Source of the DNA: JBBIMS01 sp964531645
GTDB taxonomy: Bacteria; Acidobacteriota; Aminicenantia; JBFLYD01; JBBIMS01
Assembly: GCA_964531645.1 (NCBI GenBank)
Contig: CAZHEF010000004.1
Coordinates: 11,691-75,690, forward strand
DNA length: 64,000 nucleotides
Reading direction: 5' to 3'
Made by a program: the position numbers and the translations under genes. Positions within the stretch are counted from its first letter, which is position 1, and each line of letters opens with the position of its first letter. Shown here in pieces: positions 27,905 to 37,165 of the stretch. The notes below the pieces were generated by a model. It had not been told where the DNA came from and did no database searches. It saw only the letters and a program-made list of their open reading frames with translations.

Positions 27905-28249
27905 GGGGGCGAAATGGGCTCGACAGAGGCACTGAAAAGATGGGCAGCATGCCGAGATCCCGTTCCTCTCGTTAATCAGGGCGGAAAAAATTAAGTGCAA
28001 ACTCTTACGCTCTCGCTGCCTAAGAGAATAGGTAGCCATCTTTAAAGCCTTCTCCCACGGGGCTTTAAAGGTGTGAGATAGTGGGATAGCCTTGACAGTT
28101 GTTCTCGCTGTCAAGAGCGAAAACTAAGAGAACCACCCCATATTTACTTTGCTCTTTTGGAAATAAGGGGAAATAAAAAAAGAGCTAAGCATGTAGAATC
28201 CATCAATAGGTGCTTTTGGACGCGGGTTCGATTCCCGCCGCCTCCACCA
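27905..28249 (+). ncRNA. ssrA: Transfer-messenger RNA (tmRNA)
   Basis: The 345-nt gene starts GGGGGCGAAATGGGCTCGAC and ends with the tRNA-like T arm and CGCCTCC-A-CCA. The acceptor pairs GGGGGCG (27905-27911) with CGCCTCC. The tag reading frame starts at GCA 27997 and encodes ANSYALAA, with stop TAA at 28021-28023. The ALAA ending is the usual protease signal. Pseudoknot-like GC stems follow the tag. It rescues stalled ribosomes with SmpB, which is not in this window. Confidence 0.96.
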
Positions 28250-28482
28250 TTTTTTAGTCTTTGTTAAATAAATTAATATCTTTTTGAAGAAGAGTATAAA
28301 ACTTTGATATAAAAAAAATTAATACCCTGAGAGGCTAAAAAGATTATAAATGTTATTCCATTTTCCAACTCTTACTTTATAGTGTCTGAGGTTATTCGTT
28401 AAACCCTTTTAAAAAGAAAATAATGAATATGATTGATAAATAAGCACTTTTGTAATAAGATAAATCTTTAAAGGATTCGATT

Positions 28483-30939
28483 ATGCGTGAGTACAACCCT
28501 AAGGAAATTGAGGTTAAATGGCAGAAGATTTGGGAAGAGGGGAAAGTATTTGAGGTGAAGGAAGATCCATCAAAAAAGAAATACTATTGTCTTGAGATGT
28601 TCCCTTATCCTTCCGGAAGAATCCATATGGGTCATGTTAGAAATTATACAATTGGAGATGTTGTTGCACGATTCTGGAGAATGAGGGGATTCAATGTTCT
28701 ACATCCAATGGGATGGGATGCATTCGGTCTTCCCGCAGAAAATGCTGCAATAAAATACGGTTATCATCCAAAGAAATGGACTGATGAGAATATTGATACA
28801 ATGAAAGGTCAGTTGAAGAGGATGGGATTCAGTTACTGCTGGGAGAGGGAGGTAAATACTTCAACCCCTGAGTATTACAAGTGGAATCAGTGGATTTTCA
28901 TTAAAATGTTTGAGAGAGGACTTGCCTACAAAAAAGAATCCCTTGTGAACTGGTGTCCGGGATGTAAAACTGTTCTTGCCAACGAACAGGTTATAAGTGG
29001 AAAATGCTGGAGATGCGATTCTGAAGTTGAACTGAAGGAACTGGAGCAGTGGTTTTTGAAGATAACCTATTATGCTGAAGATTTGTTGAAAGATCATGAA
29101 CTTTTAAAAGATTGGCCTGAGAAGGTAATAATAATGCAGAAAAACTGGATTGGAAGGTCTGAGGGAGCACACATAGATTTTCCTGTTTTAGAGTCAGGAG
29201 AAAACATAAGAGTCTTTACAACTCGAATCGATACAATTTATGGTGCTACATTCATGGTTCTTTCCCCTCAGCACCCAATTATCAAAAGTCTTATCGAGGA
29301 TTCTCCTGAGAAGGAGAAAATCGAAAACTGGCTTGAAAAGGCTAAAAAGGAAACATATTTGAGCAGAGTTGAAAATTTTGAAAAGGAGGGATATTTTACA
29401 GGGAAATATGCACTTAATCCCTTCACAAAGTCAAAAATCCCCGTCTGGGTTGCGAATTATGTAATTATGGAGTATGGCACAGGAGCGATTATGGGAGTTC
29501 CTGCCCACGATGCAAGGGATTATGAATTCGCGAAAAAATACAATCTTGAGATAAAAGAGGTAATTAAACCCTTGGAAGAGATTTCTTCTGAAGGTATTTT
29601 TGAGGGTGATGGAGTTCTTGTGAATTCCGGGGAGTTCACAGGTCTTACATCAGAGGAAGCAAGGAGAAGAATGACTGAATTTGTTGAGAAAAATGGGATT
29701 GGTAAAGGAGTTGCTCTTTACAGACTGAAAGATTGGGGTATTTCAAGACAGAGATACTGGGGAACGCCGATTCCAATATTCCATTGTGATAAGTGCGGGC
29801 TTGTTCCTGTTCCTTATGATGAACTTCCTGTTATGCTTCCTGAAAATGTTGAGATGAAAGGTTTTGGAGGAAATCCCCTTGAAAGATGCGAGGAATTTGT
29901 AAATACAACCTGTCCAAAATGCAAAGGTAAAGCAAAAAGAGAAACAGATACCATGGATACATTCTTTGACTCATCATGGTATTTCCTCAGATACACATCT
30001 CCATATGAGAATGATTTGCCCTTCTCTCCTGAGAAGGCATCATACTGGATGTCCGCAGACATTTATATTGGTGGCGTTGAGCATGCAATACTTCATCTTA
30101 TTTATTCAAGATTCTTCACAAAATTTTTGAAAGATATTGGATTGATTGAAGTCAAAGAACCTTTTCCAAAGCTTTTAACTCAGGGAATGGTGACCCTTGG
30201 CGGTTCTGCAATGTCAAAATCAAAGGGGAACATTGTTGACCCCAATGATATGATAGAAAAATACGGTGCGGACACTTTAAGATTATTTATCCTTTTTGCA
30301 GCTCCACCTGACAAGGACCTTGAATGGTCTGATAAAGGGATTGAAGGGTGTTACAGATTTGAAAACAGAGTGTGGAAATTAATTGTTGAAAACTGGGAGA
30401 GTGTTAAAGATTTTAAAGTTGAAAAGTTGGAAGGAGATGTCCTTGAGATTGTTAGAAAGACTCATCAGCTAATTAAAAGAATTACAGATAATATTGAAAG
30501 AAGAATTCATTTAAACACTGCAATTTCAAGCATGATGGAATTTACAAATTCTCTTTATCAGAAAAAAGATGAACTTATGAAAAGTTCAAGTGGTAAGGGA
30601 GCATTGAAAGAAGCCTTCATGACCCTTGTAAAACTTCTCTCTCCCTTTACTCCTCATATGTGCGAGGAGATGTGGGAGATTATGGGAGAAAGGGAGATCC
30701 TTTCTGTTTCAAAATGGCCAGAATGGAAGGAGGAACTTGCAAAGGAAGAAATGACAGTGGTTGTTGTTCAGATAAATGGAAGAGTGAGGGGAAAAATCAT
30801 TGTCCCTGCTGGTTCAAGCGAGGAGGAAGTTACTGAGGAAATTATGAAGGATCCCAAAATCTGCTCCTATCTGAATCATAAAAAGATTGTTAAAAAAGTA
30901 TGGGTTCAGGATAAAATAATGAGCTTCCAGGTGGAATGA
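28483..30939 (+). CDS. leuS: Leucyl-tRNA synthetase
   Basis: The 818-residue class I enzyme charges tRNA-Leu. The HIGH motif is HMGH (48-51) after PYPSGRI, and the KMSKS motif is AMSKS (576-580). The CP1 editing domain lies between about residues 220 and 410, with TRIDTIYGATF and the YGTGAIMGVPAHD editing pocket. The C-terminal tRNA-binding region ends with VNGRVRGKI-like and KKVWVQDKI. AAAGGA precedes the ATG by about eight bases. The 233-base region between tmRNA and leuS contains no T-box sequence that I can see. lptE begins two bases after the stop or slightly later. Confidence 0.97.
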   Translation: MREYNPKEIEVKWQKIWEEGKVFEVKEDPSKKKYYCLEMFPYPSGRIHMGHVRNYTIGDVVARFWRMRGFNVLHPMGWDAFGLPAENAAIKYGYHPKKWTDENIDTMKGQLKRMGFSYCWEREVNTSTPEYYKWNQWIFIKMFERGLAYKKESLVNWCPGCKTVLANEQVISGKCWRCDSEVELKELEQWFLKITYYAEDLLKDHELLKDWPEKVIIMQKNWIGRSEGAHIDFPVLESGENIRVFTTRIDTIYGATFMVLSPQHPIIKSLIEDSPEKEKIENWLEKAKKETYLSRVENFEKEGYFTGKYALNPFTKSKIPVWVANYVIMEYGTGAIMGVPAHDARDYEFAKKYNLEIKEVIKPLEEISSEGIFEGDGVLVNSGEFTGLTSEEARRRMTEFVEKNGIGKGVALYRLKDWGISRQRYWGTPIPIFHCDKCGLVPVPYDELPVMLPENVEMKGFGGNPLERCEEFVNTTCPKCKGKAKRETDTMDTFFDSSWYFLRYTSPYENDLPFSPEKASYWMSADIYIGGVEHAILHLIYSRFFTKFLKDIGLIEVKEPFPKLLTQGMVTLGGSAMSKSKGNIVDPNDMIEKYGADTLRLFILFAAPPDKDLEWSDKGIEGCYRFENRVWKLIVENWESVKDFKVEKLEGDVLEIVRKTHQLIKRITDNIERRIHLNTAISSMMEFTNSLYQKKDELMKSSSGKGALKEAFMTLVKLLSPFTPHMCEEMWEIMGEREILSVSKWPEWKEELAKEEMTVVVVQINGRVRGKIIVPAGSSEEEVTEEIMKDPKICSYLNHKKIVKKVWVQDKIMSFQVE

Positions 30940-31003
30940 GATGGTTAAAGGCAAGACGAGTAAGAAAGGCAAGACGGGTATAAAGATTTTAGGATGCGAC
31001 ACA

Positions 31004-31528
31004 ATGCTTGTAAATCGAATCCCCTTTGAAATCTGCATTTTTACATTAATAATTATAATTATTCTTCTCATAGGTTGTGGATATACCCTTGTTGGAACAG
31101 GGAAATCTCTTCCCACAAATATAAAGACCATCTCAGTTCCTGTGTTCCAGAATAACACCCAGAGAGTTGAAATTGAAAAGATTGTTACTTCAGCAATTAC
31201 TAATGAACTTATAAGAAGAGGAGTAAAGGTAATCGAGAGCGAAGAATCTGCAGATGCAATTTTAAAAGGAGAGATAGCCTCTTTCAACACATATCCAACA
31301 GCAGTTTCAGATTCAAGGGCAACAAGGTATGGAATTACAGTAATAGTGAGAGCAGGGCTTTTTTCAACAAAGGGAGAGGAGATTTATCCAATCTCAGAAT
31401 TTAGATTTACAGGCGAGTATGATTTAAGGGAAGGGAGTGACTTCTTCTCCATTGAAACGGAGAAGCTGAGAAAGCTTTCGGAGCAAATTGCAGAAAGTAT
31501 TGCTTCTTTAATCCTTGAGGGTTTTTAA
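31004..31528 (+). CDS. lptE: LPS assembly lipoprotein LptE-like
   Basis: From ATG 31004 the 174-residue product starts with a lipoprotein signal (hydrophobic IFTLIIIIILLIG then Cys), where the lipobox LLIGC gives a lipidated cysteine. The mature part matches the LptE family: GYTLVGTGKSLPTNIKTISVPVFQN, then ITNELIRRG and ADAILKGEI. LptE plugs the LptD barrel during LPS export. An in-frame ATG at 30941 would add 21 basic residues and is less likely. The order leuS-lptE-holA is the same as in Escherichia coli, which supports the call. The presence of LptE implies an outer membrane with LPS. Confidence 0.85.
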   Translation: MLVNRIPFEICIFTLIIIIILLIGCGYTLVGTGKSLPTNIKTISVPVFQNNTQRVEIEKIVTSAITNELIRRGVKVIESEESADAILKGEIASFNTYPTAVSDSRATRYGITVIVRAGLFSTKGEEIYPISEFRFTGEYDLREGSDFFSIETEKLRKLSEQIAESIASLILEGF

Positions 31529-32539
31529 TTGAACTTTCATACCCTTAGAAATCTCATTAAAAGAGGTGAGATAGCTCCTGTTTATTATTTCATTGGAAGA
31601 GAGAAAATCCTTGCAGAGATTCTTTCAGAAGAGATAATAAAAAAAAAGATCCCTCTTGAAGAGAGGGATTTTTCTGTTTTCAGATTTGAACTGGCAGAGA
31701 GTAACTGGGAGGAAATTGTAAGTGCCCTTTCCACATCATCTTTCTTTTCAACCAATAAAGTTGTTATTGTTAAGACTGGCACCCCAACAAGAAAAAAGAA
31801 AAATGAGTCCAGCAAAGAAATTTATTCTCTTAAAAAGTTCCTTTTTTCACTTTCAAACTCTTCCTATCTAATTGTCATTAGTGATGAGAAGGACCCGGAG
31901 CTTCTGGAAATGTTTAAGAGCTGTCAATCCTGTACAATTTTCTTTTTATATCCGTTGAAGCCAGAAGAGATTGAAATTCTTATAGAGGAAAAAGTCAGGG
32001 AGAATGAGAAAACAATTACTCCATCTGAAAAGGCAATCATAGTCGAAGAAGCTCAGGAAGACTTAAGCCTTGCCCTTAAAGACCTTGAAAAAATAATCGT
32101 TTACATGGGTGATAAGGAAAAAATAGAAAAGGAGGAGATGGAATCCCTTGTTAGTTTTTCAGGAAGATTTAAGATCGATGAGTTAATAGGAGCAATAGAT
32201 TCAAGGGATAAATTTTTAACCTTTAAAATTATTGAGGATATTATGGATAATTTAGAGCCTGTTTTTCTCATTGGAACCCTTGCCCGGGTGTTCTCCAGAA
32301 AATACAATAATTTGCTCGGTGAGGAATCTCAAATAAAGATTAGAAATTTTAATAAAGAAGAGAGGGAGAAAGTTCTAAATATCATTCAAAAAAGAATAAA
32401 GAAAATTGAATATATTCTAAAGATAATTTTTGAGACAGACATTAAGATAAAATCGAATCCCTTTAACAAAGGAATGATTGAAGAAATGATAGTAAAGATT
32501 ATTGAAGGTGAAGGATTACTTGGAAATGAGAGAATTTAA
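31529..32539 (+). CDS. holA: DNA polymerase III subunit delta
   Basis: A 336-residue delta subunit of the clamp loader, which opens the beta clamp. It starts with TTG directly after the lptE stop. The N-terminal segment VYYFIGREKILAEILSEEI and the central KFLFSLSNSSYLIVISDEKDPE fit the family, as does the SFSGRFKIDELIGAID region of the middle domain. Position downstream of lptE is conserved in distant bacteria. Its last 24 bases overlap the end of rpsT on the opposite strand. Confidence 0.9.
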   Translation: MNFHTLRNLIKRGEIAPVYYFIGREKILAEILSEEIIKKKIPLEERDFSVFRFELAESNWEEIVSALSTSSFFSTNKVVIVKTGTPTRKKKNESSKEIYSLKKFLFSLSNSSYLIVISDEKDPELLEMFKSCQSCTIFFLYPLKPEEIEILIEEKVRENEKTITPSEKAIIVEEAQEDLSLALKDLEKIIVYMGDKEKIEKEEMESLVSFSGRFKIDELIGAIDSRDKFLTFKIIEDIMDNLEPVFLIGTLARVFSRKYNNLLGEESQIKIRNFNKEEREKVLNIIQKRIKKIEYILKIIFETDIKIKSNPFNKGMIEEMIVKIIEGEGLLGNERI

Positions 32540-32788
32540 TTGTTTCTGGAGGCGGGATTTATATCGAGAACCTGTATTTTCATGGATTGTTCCCTTCTTA
32601 GCTGCTCTATCTATAAGAGCAAAAACTTCTTTGCTGAATTTATTAGCAAATTCAACATTTTTTTCCTCAATTGCTTCCCTCAGTTTCTTTATTGCTGTTC
32701 TCAATCTTGATTTGTTAGCTTTATTAAGCAATCTCCTTCTTTCACTCTTTCGCTGCTGTCTGAGAACAGACCTGCTTTTTTTACCCAT
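32516..32788 (-). CDS. rpsT: 30S ribosomal protein S20
   Basis: A 90-residue basic protein (MGKKSRSVLRQQRKSERRR) with the S20 core NKANKSRLRTAIKKLREAI and the ending DRAAKKGTIHENTGSRYKSRL. GAGGAGG precedes its ATG. It is transcribed leftward, and its C-terminal coding end overlaps holA by 24 bases, so both genes share the overlapping bases for coding. rpsT near holA is common, but the overlap is unusual. Confidence 0.95.
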   Translation of the reverse strand: MGKKSRSVLRQQRKSERRRLLNKANKSRLRTAIKKLREAIEEKNVEFANKFSKEVFALIDRAAKKGTIHENTGSRYKSRLQKQLNSLISK

Positions 32789-32848
32789 AAATTCCTCCTC
32801 AAAATATTTATTTATAAATCATTTACAGAGAAAAGTCAAGCAAACAGC

Positions 32849-32854
32849 TATAGT
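32849..32854 (+). promoter_or_regulatory. Putative -10 box for a leaderless murJ transcript
   Basis: TATAGT lies six bases before the murJ ATG at 32861, and no ribosome-binding site is visible. If used, transcription would begin at the start codon. The -35 region is weak. Confidence 0.4.
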
Positions 32855-32860
32855 CCGAAG

Positions 32861-34420
32861 ATGAAAAGTGAAAAAACGGGTATTCTGAGATCAACATTCT
32901 CAATCTCTTTTTTCACAATCATAAGCAGAATTTTAGGGTATTTCAGAGATATGCTCCAGGCTTATTTTATGGGTGCGGGTTTTTACTCTGATGCTTTCAC
33001 AATCGCTTACAGAATTCCCAATTTACTTAGGAGGGTTCTTGGAGAAGGGGGGATGTCAGCAGGATTCATACCAGTTTTTACAGAGGTTAGAGAGAAAAAT
33101 GAGGAGAAGACATGGAAACTTGCCAACACATTTTTCTGGGACATGGTAATAATCGCTGGAGTTATAACTTTTCTCGGAATAATCTTTTCTCCTTTAATAG
33201 TAAAGATTATTGCAGGAGGTTTTGGAAATATCCCCGGGAAAATAGAACTTACTGTTTATCTTAATAGAATAATATTCCCTTTCATATTCTTCATTTCTTT
33301 AACAGCGATTGCAATGGCAATTTTGAACTCATTTGGAAAGTTCGCCCTCCCCTCAGCGACTCCTATTTTTTATAATATTACAATAATTTTCCTCGTTTTA
33401 TGTTTTGGAAAGATAAGTAAAAATCCTTCTTTTATTTTTGCCCTTGGAGTGACACTTGGAGGGTTATTCCAATTCATCTCACAGGTTCCCTCTCTTATGA
33501 AACTGGGGATGAAATTCAATCTCAAAATTTCCTTTACTGATCCGGATATTAAGAGAATAGGGGTTTTAATGGTTCCAGTTATAATAGGAGCATCAGCAAC
33601 ACAAATTCAGATTCTCATAGGCTCATATATCGCATCTTCTCTCCTTCCGCAAGGTTCCGTTTCTTATCTTTACTATTCGGACAGAGTCATGGAGCTAAGC
33701 CTCGGAGTATTTTCAGTGGCCCTTGCTACTGTTCTCCTCCCTCTTCTTTCAAAAAAGGCTGCATCTGGAGATGTGGAAGCAATGAAAAGTACCCTAAGAT
33801 TCTCTTTGAAACTTGCTTTTTTCGTTACAATCCCCGCTGCAATTGGTCTAATCGTTCTTTCTATTCCCATAATAAATGTTCTTTTTGAAAGGGGTGCCTT
33901 TGATCATTCTTCTACTGAAAAAACTGCATTTGCCCTTTGTTTTTATGCCCTTGGGCTTCCATTTTTCTCAGTGACAAAGATTTTTTTGCAAGCTTTCTTC
34001 TCCTTAAAAAACACTGCCACTCCTGTTAAATTAGGGATGCTATCGATTCTTGTTGATATTGTAGGTTCTCTTATTCTCATTAAATTTCTTTCCCATGCGG
34101 GAATAGCTCTTGCCCTTACTCTTGCTGGATTTGTCAATGTTTTGCTTCTCTGGATTTATTTTGAGAGAAATATAGGGAAAATTCTAACTAAAGACCTCTC
34201 TAGGGAAATAATTAAAATTCTTTTGATCTCTTTGATAATGGGGTTTTCTATCTATCTATCAAAAAGTTTTTTGTTTTCCCCTTCCCAATCCTTTATAAGA
34301 AGAGCTGTTATTCTGTTTTTAATGATTGGAATTGGAGTTATAATTTACTCTATTTTTTCTTTAATATTCTACAGGAAGCCAATACTCGAAAGTTATGGGA
34401 TGATAAGAAAAGGTAGATGA
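32861..34420 (+). CDS. murJ: Lipid II flippase MurJ
   Basis: A 519-residue polytopic protein of the MOP/MVF superfamily that flips lipid II for peptidoglycan synthesis. About 14 hydrophobic helices are evident. Diagnostic segments are the N-terminal SRILGYFRDMLQAYFMGAG, RIPNLLRRVLGEGGMSAGFIPVF, and VLFERGAFDHSSTEKTAFAL in the second half. The dtd gene overlaps its stop by 4 nt. Its ATG has no Shine-Dalgarno sequence and lies six bases after a TATAGT box. Confidence 0.95.
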   Translation: MKSEKTGILRSTFSISFFTIISRILGYFRDMLQAYFMGAGFYSDAFTIAYRIPNLLRRVLGEGGMSAGFIPVFTEVREKNEEKTWKLANTFFWDMVIIAGVITFLGIIFSPLIVKIIAGGFGNIPGKIELTVYLNRIIFPFIFFISLTAIAMAILNSFGKFALPSATPIFYNITIIFLVLCFGKISKNPSFIFALGVTLGGLFQFISQVPSLMKLGMKFNLKISFTDPDIKRIGVLMVPVIIGASATQIQILIGSYIASSLLPQGSVSYLYYSDRVMELSLGVFSVALATVLLPLLSKKAASGDVEAMKSTLRFSLKLAFFVTIPAAIGLIVLSIPIINVLFERGAFDHSSTEKTAFALCFYALGLPFFSVTKIFLQAFFSLKNTATPVKLGMLSILVDIVGSLILIKFLSHAGIALALTLAGFVNVLLLWIYFERNIGKILTKDLSREIIKILLISLIMGFSIYLSKSFLFSPSQSFIRRAVILFLMIGIGVIIYSIFSLIFYRKPILESYGMIRKGR

Positions 34421-34860
34421 AAATAGTTGTTCAAAGGGTAAAAGAATCCTATGTTAAAGTTGAGGATAGAATTGTGGGTAAGATTGGAATGGGCTTGCTT
34501 CTTCTTGTAGGAATAGAAAAGGGAGATAACAAAAATATCCTTGATTTTATGGCTGACAAAATAGTGAATTTGAGAATTTTCCCCGATGAGGATAGAAAAA
34601 TGAATCTGAGCATTCTTGATGTTAAAGGAGAGATTCTTGCAGTTTCCCAGTTCACCCTTGCAGGCTCTCTTGAGAAAGGAAGAAGACCGAGTTTTGACAA
34701 TGCAGAGGTTCCAGAAATAGCAGAAGCCATGTTCAATAAATTTGTTGAGATTCTCAAAAGTAAAGGAGTTAAAGTGGAGACAGGAGAGTTTGGAGCAATG
34801 ATGGAAGTTTTCCTTATAAATGATGGTCCTGTTACATTTGTTCTTGAAAAAAAGGAATGA
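34417..34860 (+). CDS. dtd: D-aminoacyl-tRNA deacylase
   Basis: A 147-residue DTD that removes D-amino acids (and glycine from tRNA-Ala) from tRNA. Conserved motifs are AVSQFTLAGSLEKGRRPSF near residues 75-92 and NDGPVTFVLE at the C-terminus, where GPVTF provides the Gly-cisPro of the active site. It begins MKIVVQRVKESYVKV, typical of the family, and overlaps murJ by 4 nt. Confidence 0.95.
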   Translation: MKIVVQRVKESYVKVEDRIVGKIGMGLLLLVGIEKGDNKNILDFMADKIVNLRIFPDEDRKMNLSILDVKGEILAVSQFTLAGSLEKGRRPSFDNAEVPEIAEAMFNKFVEILKSKGVKVETGEFGAMMEVFLINDGPVTFVLEKKE

Positions 34861-34917
34861 GAAACTTAAAGGAATTGTGTCGACAAATCAACAGAAACGA
34901 ATAACGGAATATAAATT

Positions 34918-36078
34918 TTAAAAATCCATTGGATATTTAAGTCCTGTTGCAGTATTGAAAAGGACTATTTTTTCATAGGGCTTAACCCATCCCATTTTAA
35001 GCAATTCTTCAAGACCTGCAAGGGTAGCTCCTCCTTCCGGGCATGCAAAAATTCCTTCAAAATAGCAAATCTTTCTCTGGGCTTGAAGTATAGCTTCATC
35101 AGAAACTGCAATGGCAGTTCCATTACTTTCCCTTAAAACTCTGAGCATTAAGAAATCCCCTACAGCTGATGGGACTCTCAGACCTGCAGCTATTGTCTGG
35201 GCATTCTTCCATGTCTCTGCAAACTCTTCACCCCTTTCAAAAGCCCTAACAATTGGTGCACATCCCGAACTTTGCACGGTAACCATTCTTGGCAGTTTCC
35301 CTTTTATCCATCCAAGTTCTTCCATTTCTTTAAAGGCTTTCCACATTCCTATAAGACCGGTTCCTCCTCCAGTGGGATAAATTATCACATCAGGAAGATG
35401 CCATTCTAATTGTTCCGCCAGTTCAAAACCCATGGTTTTTTTTCCTTCCAGTCTATAGGGTTCCTTCAATGTTGATAGGTCAAACCACCCATACTTCTCA
35501 GAATCTTTCTTTGCCTCTCTTCCACAATCGGAGATAATTCCGTCAATTAACCTTGCATCCGCTCCGGTTGTTTTACATTCAAAAATAAAAGGTTCTGGCA
35601 CATCCTTTGGCATATAGATATGGGCTCTTATTCCTGTCTTTGCAGAGTAAGCGGATGTTGCTCCTCCTGCATTGCCTGCAGAGGGGATAGAGACTTCTTT
35701 AATTCCAAGCTCCTTAGCCTTTGAAATTGCACAGGATAATCCTCTTGCCTTAAAAGAACCGGTAGGATTGAGGCTTTCATCCTTTATGTAAAGATTTGGA
35801 AGGCCAAGATTTTCCCCAAGTCTTTTAGCATGGATTAAAGGGGTGAGTCCTTCTCCGAGACTTACTATATTTTCTTCCTTGAGAACAGGCATCAATTTTT
35901 TGTATCTCCACATGGAACGGACTGGCTCAAAGACCTTAGATGGTTTGTATTCCCTTAACTTTTTTAAATCGTATTTAACAAGCAAGGGTTTTGAACATTT
36001 CTTGCAGAGATTGTTAATATGATTAAAATCGTAAATTTCTCCACAAAGGGAACATTCAAGATGGGTAATATAAGTCAT
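34918..36078 (-). CDS. thrC: Threonine synthase
   Basis: A 386-residue PLP enzyme that converts O-phosphohomoserine to threonine. The N-terminus has a rubredoxin-like knuckle with Cys9-x2-Cys12 and Cys25-x2-Cys28, seen in many archaeal and thermophile ThrC proteins. The PLP lysine is Lys110 in NPTGSFKARG, and the phosphate-binding glycine loop appears as GNAGGATSA and YPTGGGTGLIG. An upstream GGAGATAAACAG provides a ribosome-binding site. It is monocistronic and convergent to dtd. Confidence 0.92.
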   Translation of the reverse strand: MTYITHLECSLCGEIYDFNHINNLCKKCSKPLLVKYDLKKLREYKPSKVFEPVRSMWRYKKLMPVLKEENIVSLGEGLTPLIHAKRLGENLGLPNLYIKDESLNPTGSFKARGLSCAISKAKELGIKEVSIPSAGNAGGATSAYSAKTGIRAHIYMPKDVPEPFIFECKTTGADARLIDGIISDCGREAKKDSEKYGWFDLSTLKEPYRLEGKKTMGFELAEQLEWHLPDVIIYPTGGGTGLIGMWKAFKEMEELGWIKGKLPRMVTVQSSGCAPIVRAFERGEEFAETWKNAQTIAAGLRVPSAVGDFLMLRVLRESNGTAIAVSDEAILQAQRKICYFEGIFACPEGGATLAGLEELLKMGWVKPYEKIVLFNTATGLKYPMDF

Positions 36079-36175
36079 CTGTTTATCTCCTTTTGAATGA
36101 ATAATTTCATTTTTTAATACTTTGATTTTATGAAAAAGCTAATTGCATCATATAAAGATCTATATGAAATTATAT

Positions 36176-36349
36176 TCATTGCATAACCTTAGATTCCACA
36201 TGAAATTCTCTCTCCTCCGCCTCCATCTTTCCTATCGCCAGCTTATAGAGCTTGTTCTGCAAACTCACTATCTCCCTTATAGGCCTCACAGGATTCAGTT
36301 TATCATATTCTTTCCTTAATTTCTCTTTCACCTCTGACCTGCAACCCAT
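36176..36349 (-). CDS. Short hypothetical ORF inside the decayed IS
   Basis: A 57-codon frame beginning MGCRSEVKEKLRKEY is charged and helical (NPVRPIREIVSLQNKLYKLA) and ends at the left inner inverted repeat. It may be an accessory or truncated transposase protein; I do not recognise the family. It reads away from the main transposase relic. Confidence 0.3.
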   Translation of the reverse strand: MGCRSEVKEKLRKEYDKLNPVRPIREIVSLQNKLYKLAIGKMEAEEREFHVESKVMQ

Positions 36350-36410
36350 TTTTGAGACAATTTATAATGAGAGGGTGAGGATAAAAGGAAGGTGAAAGAT
36401 TAAATCTAAC

Positions 36411-36950
36411 AGATTCACTGTTGACCAGATAATTTCTTTTCCTCCGAACCCTGCTCTTTATCCTGGGCACATCTGGGAAATTGATTTCGTCCATGACAGA
36501 GCTGAAACAGGGAGGATGTTGAGGATATTTAATATCATTGACATTTTCTCGAGAAGAGCTTTTGAGCCTGAGGTAGGGTATTCTTTGCCTGAGAAATAAT
36601 TTCTCTTCATCTTGAGAAGATAATGTTAAAATATGGAGCACCGAAAATGATAAGGAGGGATAGAGGTTTCTGAGTTTTGTTCAAAGGGATTCTGGACTCT
36701 GATAAGTAAATGGAGGATGAAGGAGGAGGTTGTACCAGCTGGACAACCTTTTGACAAGGGACATATTGAGAGCTTTCGTGGTAGAATGAGGGATGAGGTT
36801 TTGAAGATGGAAGTTTGGACAGATGCGGAGTCTGCGAGGGTGAAGATTTTGGAGTGGATTGAAGAATATAACAGATTAAAACCCCATTCTATGTTGGGGA
36901 ATAGAACTCCGATGGAGGTATGGAATGGTAAGAAAGAGGAAACCTTCTAA
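36411..36950 (+). pseudogene. IS3/IS481-type DDE transposase, degraded
   Basis: The relic retains the integrase-core catalytic triad in pieces: WEIDFV (first Asp), MIRRDRGF (second Asp) and GHIESFRGRMRDEVL (Glu). The C-terminal EEYNRLKPHSMLGNRTPMEVW tail is typical. Lesions are TAA at 36597-36599, TGA at 36671-36673 and frameshifts between segments. No N-terminal helix-turn-helix is visible. Confidence 0.75.
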
Positions 36951-36960
36951 ACCCTCACAT

Positions 36961-37015
36961 ATTGTCTGTCTCACTCTTGGGGGCATCTCAATTTTTTTTC
37001 TCTCTGACAGACAAT
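36961..37015. repeat. 10-bp inverted repeat ATTGTCTGTC / GACAGACAAT
   Basis: Perfect arms at 36961-36970 and 37006-37015 flank a 35-base loop just after the transposase relic. It could be a terminator-like hairpin or an end of a second, nested element. Confidence 0.6.
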
Positions 37016-37165
37016 TTATCAAGAGGCAGTAAAAATTTTGAATAGAATTTTTCATGATGCAACGAATGGATTTTACATAGAAAATTAATGATGCAATTCG
37101 ACTACTTGACTTATCATAAACTTTAAAATAAAAATAGATAATATGTAATAATGAAAGGAAGAAAG

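Larger units (their letters stand above)
36141..37098. mobile_element. Decayed insertion sequence with nested inverted repeats
   Basis: The outer pair AATTGCATCA (36141-36150) and TGATGCAATT (37089-37098) are perfect inverted repeats. An inner imperfect pair is ATTCATTGCATAA (36174-36186) and TGATGCAACGAAT (37055-37067), matching at 11 of 13 positions. Between them lie a DDE transposase relic and a perfect 10-bp palindrome pair at 36961-37015. Either pair may be the real ends. Confidence 0.5.

Noticed and set aside
28250..28482. T-box or other riboswitch upstream of leuS
   Set aside because: No T-box specifier or antiterminator consensus was found, and the region is simply AT-rich.
36303..36641. 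Minus-strand 112-codon frame
   Set aside because: It is the shadow of the transposase relic on the plus strand, which retains recognisable catalytic motifs.
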